DNA of 11,765 nt, from contig JBMFXG010000075.1 in NCBI GenBank assembly GCA_049964535.1, positions 1-11,765 of the forward strand, in the 5' to 3' direction. Both the position numbers and the translations under genes were made by a program. Shown here one piece after another: positions 7,223 to 11,765 of the stretch (positions are counted from its first letter, which is position 1; each line of letters opens with the position of its first letter). Under the pieces are notes generated by a model that saw only the letters and a program-made list of their open reading frames with translations, was not told where the DNA came from and did not search any database. This DNA is from JAJYZP01 sp049964535. GTDB taxonomy: Bacteria; Actinomycetota; Acidimicrobiia; Acidimicrobiales; Acidimicrobiaceae.

Positions 7223-8539
7223 TTAGGGCAGCGGTTCGACCGAAGCGCGAGTACCCCTCTTTGCTGCCATCGCACCGAGCAGCCGAGAGAGGCGCGCGCT
7301 CTTCGGAGCGAGGTCGTAGGCCACGGCAACGGCGCTTACCAGCGCAGCCTCCTCGCACTCCCAACCCGTGCTTGCGCCGCCTACCAGATAGATACCGTTT
7401 TCACCTTGCAGCTCCCCAAGGCGCGAGAGCGCTTGCAGGCCGACAGGAGTCGGCAATAGGTGTCGACGCTGCTCTACCAGAAGCGCCACTCCTCGAATCG
7501 AACTCTCCGGCACGGACCACGAGCGCCACAGGTCCGAAGCAGGGTTGCTGGCGACCCGTGTCTCAAGTCTCGCCGAGGCCTCATCTCTGATCACAAAAGT
7601 TGAAGGCGTCGACCACGGATCTGTAGGAGGTGACAGCGACCGTTGCGTCAGCGCAACCTGCGACTCAGTGCTCTCGACCTCTCGTAGGAGGGATCCACGG
7701 ACTCCTCCTATGATCTCACCGGCCAACCACGGAGGTATCGCAAGAACGACCGCGTCAAACTCCTCCTCACCTCCGCTGTGGGTCACGACGACCCGGTCCC
7801 CAAATGGGGCCACCTCAGAGACTGAAACCCGATACCGGATACGAGTGGATTGCAACGATGCTTCGAGCTGCTCAAGCCACCGACCGACCCCACGCTCTAC
7901 GATGCGCGGAGCGCTATACCCCTGACGCAGAGTTGGAAGCGATCGAACGAGGCTCTCCAATGCCATGGTGGCGCTGACACGCTCCATCGTCTCATAGTCA
8001 ATGCCCAACAGCGAGGCCGCTACTGGAGTAGCAACTGTGCGAACGAACTCCGACGAGAGCGAGAGGCCGGTGACAAAGTCTCTCCATATCAACTCGTACG
8101 CTCCCGAAGTGCGAAGCCGTCTCAAACTCTTGAGCAGGTAACGCCAATCACTCGCTAGGGCTGGCGACGCAGGTGCGGACCTCCGAAGTGGACTCGGCAG
8201 CGGCTGAATCGAAGTTTGAAACGTGACAGCATCTGATTCATCGAGGACCACAAGTCTGGCCGGCGCCTTCACGGTGGGAACCCCAAGTAACCGTAACATC
8301 GTCATCGTCAGCGGTTGGTCTGACGGTACGAGGATCTCGGGCCGCAAGGAGGTCTCGACTACCGTCCCATCAACATCAAGGAGGGAGCTCTTCCCGTTAC
8401 CTCCAGCGGCTCCATCCGTCTCAAAGCACGTCAACCGAACGGAGCCTTCAAGAAGCCACGCTGTCATGAGTCCAGCAGTTCCTGCCCCGACGACGGCCAC
8501 ATTCACCCGAGGGAGTTTAGCTCCCGTGCTCACCACCAT
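7223..8539 (-). CDS. FAD-dependent oxidoreductase, amine-oxidase / protoporphyrinogen-oxidase-like fold
   Basis: A 438-residue flavoprotein of the amine oxidase superfamily, which includes monoamine oxidases, phytoene desaturases and protoporphyrinogen oxidase. Seen directly: the N-terminal Rossmann motif GAGTAG (18-23), with E40 after it in LTCFETD to hold the ADP ribose; the GG-containing segment AAGGNGKSS that follows; and a C-terminal FAD-contact region GIYLVGGASTGWECEEAA (382-399) followed by a helix. This gives a complete fold of normal length. No substrate-defining motif is recognised and the neighbours do not help, so the reaction is unassigned. A predicted NAD/FAD-binding protein of the COG2907 type or a divergent porphyrinogen oxidase are both possible. 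The start is uncertain: ATG at 8539 has GGAGG 11 bases upstream, while a run of GTG codons from 8563 gives a form eight residues longer. It is divergent from the alpha/beta hydrolase. Confidence 0.85.
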   Translation of the reverse strand: MVVSTGAKLPRVNVAVVGAGTAGLMTAWLLEGSVRLTCFETDGAAGGNGKSSLLDVDGTVVETSLRPEILVPSDQPLTMTMLRLLGVPTVKAPARLVVLDESDAVTFQTSIQPLPSPLRRSAPASPALASDWRYLLKSLRRLRTSGAYELIWRDFVTGLSLSSEFVRTVATPVAASLLGIDYETMERVSATMALESLVRSLPTLRQGYSAPRIVERGVGRWLEQLEASLQSTRIRYRVSVSEVAPFGDRVVVTHSGGEEEFDAVVLAIPPWLAGEIIGGVRGSLLREVESTESQVALTQRSLSPPTDPWSTPSTFVIRDEASARLETRVASNPASDLWRSWSVPESSIRGVALLVEQRRHLLPTPVGLQALSRLGELQGENGIYLVGGASTGWECEEAALVSAVAVAYDLAPKSARLSRLLGAMAAKRGTRASVEPLP

Positions 8540-8866
8540 TGCGGGCAGTACCTCCACCACCACAGTGAAACAGAGTTCTCAACACAACACCGAAGTAGAG
8601 CCGTGAACCAGGCGTGGAAGAGGAGTGCTCCGGCTCCATTGACAGAGGTGGTGAAAGAGTTTGAAACGTATCGTCAAGATGTTCGAGGGGATTTTCAGAC
8701 CTGACGAGTACGCCGACCTCTTACAGGGTCGCCATGATCGAGGTTCTGTAGATTCACAACCGTCTATAGGTGTTTCCTGAATGGTTCCGATAAGATGGCC
8801 CCGCAACACAACTCGTCACCTCGGCTATCGAGCAGAAGGTTTTGACTCCTCAGGAAGGACTGTGCG
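8540..8866. promoter_or_regulatory. Divergent intergenic region, FAD oxidoreductase / alpha/beta hydrolase
   Basis: About 330 bases between two divergent starts, which should contain both promoters. A perfect -35-like TTGACA is at 8639-8644 on the plus strand, but no acceptable -10 hexamer follows at 16-18 bases, so it is not called a promoter. GATAAG and TATAGG occur closer to the hydrolase without matching -35 boxes. I saw no clear operator palindrome and no coding sequence. Confidence 0.45.
8852..8859 (+). promoter_or_regulatory. Ribosome binding site AGGAAGGA for the TTG start at 8867
   Basis: AGGAAGGA is followed by a seven-base spacer (CTGTGCG) and the TTG at 8867. The strength and spacing decide the start in favour of TTG, since no ATG or GTG lies in frame nearby. 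The nearby GTG at 8862 is out of frame. Confidence 0.7.
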
Positions 8867-9739
8867 TTGGACACCACCATCACAACATCGGACGGACGAC
8901 AGCTGACCTACGCCTTGCAGGGTTCCGAAACTGGACCGGTGGTGCTCATACAGAACGGGACGCCAAACTCAAGACTCATTCTTCCCACTCACGTACGAGA
9001 AGCGAAAGAGCGAGGAATTCGACTTCTGAGCTACGATCGACCTGGCTACGGTGGATCGTCCCGGAAAGAAGGACGGAGCGTAGCAGATGCCGTCGATGAC
9101 ATCCGAACCATCGCAGATTACCTTGGTATCGATCGGATGGTAACGTGGGGAATCTCTGGAGGTGGGCCACACGCTCTTGCATGCGCAGCACTTGCGCCAG
9201 ATCTTTTCGCTGCTGTCGCCACGCTGGCATCGGTCGGGCCATACGGTGTTGAGGGCTTCGACTTCTTTGAGGATATGGGAGCGCAAAACATCGAAAGCTT
9301 TCAGCTCACCGCCTCCGACCCTGCGGCGAGCGCTCAGAAGGCGGCCGAGGAGTGGCCTCTCCTCCTTGCGGCCACACCTGAGAGTCTCAAGGAACAGTGG
9401 GTGACGATCCTTTCCCCCACCGATGCCGCCGCCGTTACCGGAGAGGTAGCCGACTACTTCATGGAGATGCTTCGCAGCGGCATGGCTCCCGGACCCGAAG
9501 GATACATCGACGATGGAGTCGCTTTCACGAAGCCATGGGGATTCGAGCTTTCTGAGATTACGGTACCGGTTCAGCTCTGGCAAGGTCGTCAGGACCGCTT
9601 CGTCCCCTACGGTCATGGAAAGTGGCTATCTGAGCAGATCCCTGGCGTTGAAGCCCATTTGACAGAGGACGATGGGCACCTAACCTTGTTGCAGCACGTC
9701 GATCAGATTCACGAGTGGCTTCTCAAGGCTCTCTCGTAA
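8867..9739 (+). CDS. Alpha/beta hydrolase
   Basis: A 290-residue alpha/beta-hydrolase-fold protein, probably cytoplasmic since no signal peptide is visible. The catalytic triad is readable: nucleophile S97 in the elbow GISGGG (95-100), acid D243 in GRQDRFVP, and H271 in EDDGHLTL. The NGTP at 30-33 supplies the oxyanion region and SYDRPGYGGS (55-64) is the conserved strand-loop preceding the elbow. A lid domain fills roughly residues 125-215. The family covers esterases, lactonases, haloperoxidase-like enzymes and epoxide hydrolases. The substrate is unknown, although the GTP-x-S oxyanion form is common in uncharacterised actinobacterial members. It starts with TTG behind a strong Shine-Dalgarno sequence. 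Monocistronic: the nearest neighbour on the left is divergent and 435 non-coding bases follow. Confidence 0.92.
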   Translation: MDTTITTSDGRQLTYALQGSETGPVVLIQNGTPNSRLILPTHVREAKERGIRLLSYDRPGYGGSSRKEGRSVADAVDDIRTIADYLGIDRMVTWGISGGGPHALACAALAPDLFAAVATLASVGPYGVEGFDFFEDMGAQNIESFQLTASDPAASAQKAAEEWPLLLAATPESLKEQWVTILSPTDAAAVTGEVADYFMEMLRSGMAPGPEGYIDDGVAFTKPWGFELSEITVPVQLWQGRQDRFVPYGHGKWLSEQIPGVEAHLTEDDGHLTLLQHVDQIHEWLLKALS

Positions 9740-10174
9740 CTTCGACCTCAGGATCCCCAGGGCAACGCCTGGCGACCAGCCAAGCGAACACACGCCTCCC
9801 GCAGAGCTCATCAATGCCTTGGAGGTAGGCCAGATCCCCCGCTTCTCTCAGCGCACCTTGACAACTCGCTAACAGGACGATCGAATCGCTGCGACGAGAG
9901 AGCCTAGGTCGGCGTTGCTAGCCGTACCATCACGGTCCGCTGACAGGGAACCGCGCTACTATTTAGGTACGCCTGCCGCACGGGTTCAGAGCTCAAAAGG
10001 TTGCCAATCGGCGACGTTCGCTCTTGGGAACCTTCGGCCCTAGACCGTCAACCCTTCGGGGCTCAGAGCTCCTGATCCTCTCACCGTCGCAACCTCGCAG
10101 TCGTTTCTCATGACTCATGGATCGCACCCCATGCCTCGGACCAATGAGACTCGAGCTTCTCGCACGGAAACTCC
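9740..10174. other. Gene-free stretch of about 435 bases with a repeated octamer
   Basis: This region lies between the 3' ends of two convergent genes. No convincing coding frame, tRNA or terminator with a T-run was found. A short dyad, CCAGG-GCAACG-CCTGG, is at 9757-9772, soon after the hydrolase stop. The octamer CAGAGCTC occurs three times (9802-9809, 9987-9994, 10064-10071), and a small CCC-TTCG-GGG hairpin is at 10052-10061. Confidence 0.55.
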
Positions 10175-11335
10175 CTAGGTGAGACAGTCGTAGACACGAG
10201 CGGCTAGTTCCTGAGAGCGCGTATCCACCTCCGTGGCCGACGCCATACGGTTCATCACGTAGCCAAACCCTATCTGCGCATCGAGGTCGGCAAAACCAAG
10301 GGAACCACCGGCTCCTGGGTGACCGAACGCACTCGCAGGTAGCGTTAGCGCCAGCATCGGTGCGAGAGCAAAACCCAGACCGAAAGCGGTATCGACACCA
10401 AGAACCTCATCGATTCCTCTAGACCTAACGACGAGAGCGTTTCGTACCGTTGCGGGCCGAAGCAGCGGCTCACCATGACTATCGTGCACGACCGAGTGAT
10501 AGAGCGTCGCTAGAGCCTCGGCCGAACAGACGGCGCTTGACGATGGCATCGCTAGCTGCCGATACGCAGGTTCATTCCAACGCTGATCGTACGCGAAGAG
10601 CTGTGACGGACCAAAGACGGCCTGAAGGAGAAGTTCCGACACCCCAGCTCGACGACTAGCTTCCACGGCTTGCTCGACATTCACTCGATCAGGGTCGGTC
10701 ACCAGATCGGCGAGTCGTCCCGAGCGAACATCATCAACGTCAAGCGAGAGATCGAGACCCAGCGGCTCTGCGAGCTCGTCACGAAGGATCCGTGCCGGCA
10801 TCTTGCCGTAGACCCGTCGGAGGAGTTCACCGTGAATCCAGCCAAAGGTACGGAGATGATAGCCGTGCCTCGAGCCTGGGCGCCACATCGGCCTCTGCGC
10901 CGCCGTAGCTGCAACCACGGTCTCCCAGTCTGCAACATCTTCTAGCGAGAGAGACTTCTCCAACACAGCGACTCCCGACCGATGCGACATCGTCATCTCC
11001 AACGTGATCGCCTGCTTCGAGGCGCTAGCAAACTCCGGCCATAGCTCCGATATCGCCATCTCGTAGGAGAGCAGCCCCGCTTCGACTGCCCGATGCAGTA
11101 AGATCGTCGTAAACCCCTTCGTGCAGGAGAATACTTGTACCGGAGTCTCAGTGGTAAAGGCCCGCCTTTCTAACAGATTGACAGAACCCCCTGAGAGCGA
11201 CACCACCTTCCTCGCCCCGAGATACACGACTAGTGCTGCACCAACCTCACGCCCATCACGAAAATTGCTCTCGAATAGCTCCGCTACCGGCCCGAACCCC
11301 GACTCCACAAAGTCTTCGTGCAAATACAAACCCAT
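10175..11335 (-). CDS. Serine hydrolase, class C beta-lactamase / esterase family
   Basis: A 386-residue member of the serine beta-lactamase-like superfamily (Pfam Beta-lactamase), of the kind that includes EstB-type esterases and mycobacterial Lip proteins. The three active-site elements are visible. SxxK is S70-C-T-K73, with the nucleophile and general base in VFSCTKGFTT. Tyr159 is in HGYHLRTFGWIHGELLRR. HPG at 339-341, in AFGHPGAGGSLGFAD, replaces the KTG of true beta-lactamases and is typical of the esterase branch. The preceding RDGREVGAALVVY is the usual family N-terminus. No signal peptide is evident from the chosen ATG, so a cytoplasmic esterase or peptidase-like enzyme is more likely than secreted drug resistance. 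The ATG at 11335 is chosen on homology but lacks a close Shine-Dalgarno sequence; the frame is open to a GTG at 11443 preceded by GAGG four bases upstream (see findings). Confidence 0.9.
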   Translation of the reverse strand: MGLYLHEDFVESGFGPVAELFESNFRDGREVGAALVVYLGARKVVSLSGGSVNLLERRAFTTETPVQVFSCTKGFTTILLHRAVEAGLLSYEMAISELWPEFASASKQAITLEMTMSHRSGVAVLEKSLSLEDVADWETVVAATAAQRPMWRPGSRHGYHLRTFGWIHGELLRRVYGKMPARILRDELAEPLGLDLSLDVDDVRSGRLADLVTDPDRVNVEQAVEASRRAGVSELLLQAVFGPSQLFAYDQRWNEPAYRQLAMPSSSAVCSAEALATLYHSVVHDSHGEPLLRPATVRNALVVRSRGIDEVLGVDTAFGLGFALAPMLALTLPASAFGHPGAGGSLGFADLDAQIGFGYVMNRMASATEVDTRSQELAARVYDCLT

Positions 11336-11650
11336 GATCGCGACGATAGCCGCTCTCCACAAGGCAAAGATCGAACAACAACCAACCTTGCGCAACGAAG
11401 GTATGCACGCCTGACCATGCCACACCGCACAGACTGCAAGCACTAGACCTCACGGAGAGCCTCAATTACCAACTCACCCAAGCTCGAGCGATGCAACTAC
11501 AGAGGAACCGAACTGCCCAAAGCATTCCACCTCGGAGTGAAAGCTTGCCGAGAGCTCCCCGCTCAGAGAACTGCAGAACCTGGGAGCGACTTTAACTCTA
11601 TAGAAAGAGACGGACAAGTCATGGGTCGTACTGCGACAACGAGCACAGGA
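11336..11650. other. Upstream region of the serine hydrolase gene, no separate gene seen
   Basis: About 315 bases between the chosen serine hydrolase start and the rRNA terminator. The first 108 bases (11336-11443) are open in the serine hydrolase frame and may belong to that gene. The remainder has only a short, low-complexity minus-strand frame with no recognisable domain. It should contain the serine hydrolase promoter, but I could not pick out a convincing -10/-35 pair. Confidence 0.5.
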
Positions 11651-11654
11651 CTCC

Positions 11655-11688
11655 AAAAACACAACTAGGACCCCGAAGGGTCCTAGTT
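11655..11688 (-). terminator. Intrinsic terminator of the rRNA operon
   Basis: On the minus strand an 11-bp perfect stem (AACTAGGACCC / GGGTCCTAGTT) closes a TTCG tetraloop with a C-G closing pair, the unusually stable C(UUCG)G form. Three bases later comes a run of five T (11659-11655). It starts about 14 bases after the 5S rRNA 3' end and so should stop rRNA transcription before the serine hydrolase gene. Confidence 0.88.
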
Positions 11689-11701
11689 CTCTAGAATAAA
11701 C

Positions 11702-11765
11702 TGCGGCAGCGCCCTACTCTCCCAGGGGGCTACCCCCCAAGTACCATCGGCGCTGGCGGGCTTAA
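11702..11765 (-). rRNA. rrf: 5S ribosomal RNA, 3' part (runs off the right edge)
   Basis: The reverse complement of the last about 64 bases reads as the 3' half of a bacterial 5S rRNA. It contains TTAAGCCCGCCAGCGCCGAT, then TGGTACTTGGGG, then TGGGAGAGTAGGGCGCTGCC. These are the conserved loop-B-side, helix IV/loop E and helix I elements in the right order. The exact 3' end is uncertain by a few bases, because the pairing 5' strand of helix I lies outside the window. The terminator follows immediately, so this is the distal end of an rRNA operon, with 23S and 16S presumably to the right. Confidence 0.9.

Noticed and set aside
8639..8644. Perfect TTGACA as a -35 box for the alpha/beta hydrolase
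   Set aside because: The bases 16-18 downstream (around TGAAAC) do not resemble a -10 box, and it lies more than 200 bases from the start codon.
8969..9616. Minus-strand open frame of 215 codons
   Set aside because: It lies entirely antisense to the alpha/beta hydrolase gene, whose catalytic triad is intact. The antisense product has no domain and an atypical composition.
11474..11662. Minus-strand open frame of 62 codons next to the rRNA terminator
   Set aside because: It begins inside the terminator stem next to the 5S rRNA, has no domain, and its upstream sequence is the terminator hairpin rather than a translation signal.
1..11765. CRISPR arrays, insertion sequences, tRNA genes, toxin-antitoxin or defence genes
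   Set aside because: No regularly spaced repeats, transposase motifs, tRNA-like folds or defence-type domains were seen on either strand.

Overview
The window looks like a chromosomal stretch from a moderately GC-rich actinobacterium. The evidence is the actinobacterial style of the acyl-CoA dehydrogenases, the TTG and GTG starts backed by strong Shine-Dalgarno sequences, and the sequence of the 5S rRNA end. An acidophilic member of the Acidimicrobiia would fit, but that is an impression, not a demonstrated assignment. No mobile element, phage gene, CRISPR array or tRNA was seen, and every gene belongs to a housekeeping or general metabolic family.

Left part (1-4234). Three minus-strand genes run leftwards: an acyl-CoA dehydrogenase, a 3-hydroxyacyl-CoA dehydrogenase and the 5' part of glutamyl-tRNA synthetase (gltX), which leaves the window at base 1. 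A second, distantly related acyl-CoA dehydrogenase is read rightwards from a shared divergent region (2781-3001). The two acyl-CoA dehydrogenases and the hydroxyacyl-CoA dehydrogenase supply both oxidation steps of beta-oxidation. Enoyl-CoA hydratase and thiolase are not encoded here.

Middle part (4235-6593). A type II NADH dehydrogenase (plus strand) could pass electrons from beta-oxidation NADH to the quinone pool. It is followed convergently by a HAD-superfamily phosphatase (minus strand).

Right part (6594-11765). A gene-free stretch of about 630 bases comes first. After it lie an FAD-dependent amine-oxidase-fold oxidoreductase (minus), a divergent alpha/beta hydrolase (plus), another gene-free stretch of about 430 bases, and a class-C beta-lactamase-fold serine hydrolase (minus). 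The window ends in the 3' part of a 5S rRNA on the minus strand, followed by a textbook intrinsic terminator with a C(UUCG)G loop. An rRNA operon therefore lies just to the right and reads towards this window.

I did not find a convincing undescribed system. The points most worth a second look are the divergent acyl-CoA dehydrogenase promoter region, the possible transcription of gltX from beta-oxidation genes, two long gene-free stretches with short dyads or repeats, and several start-codon decisions.
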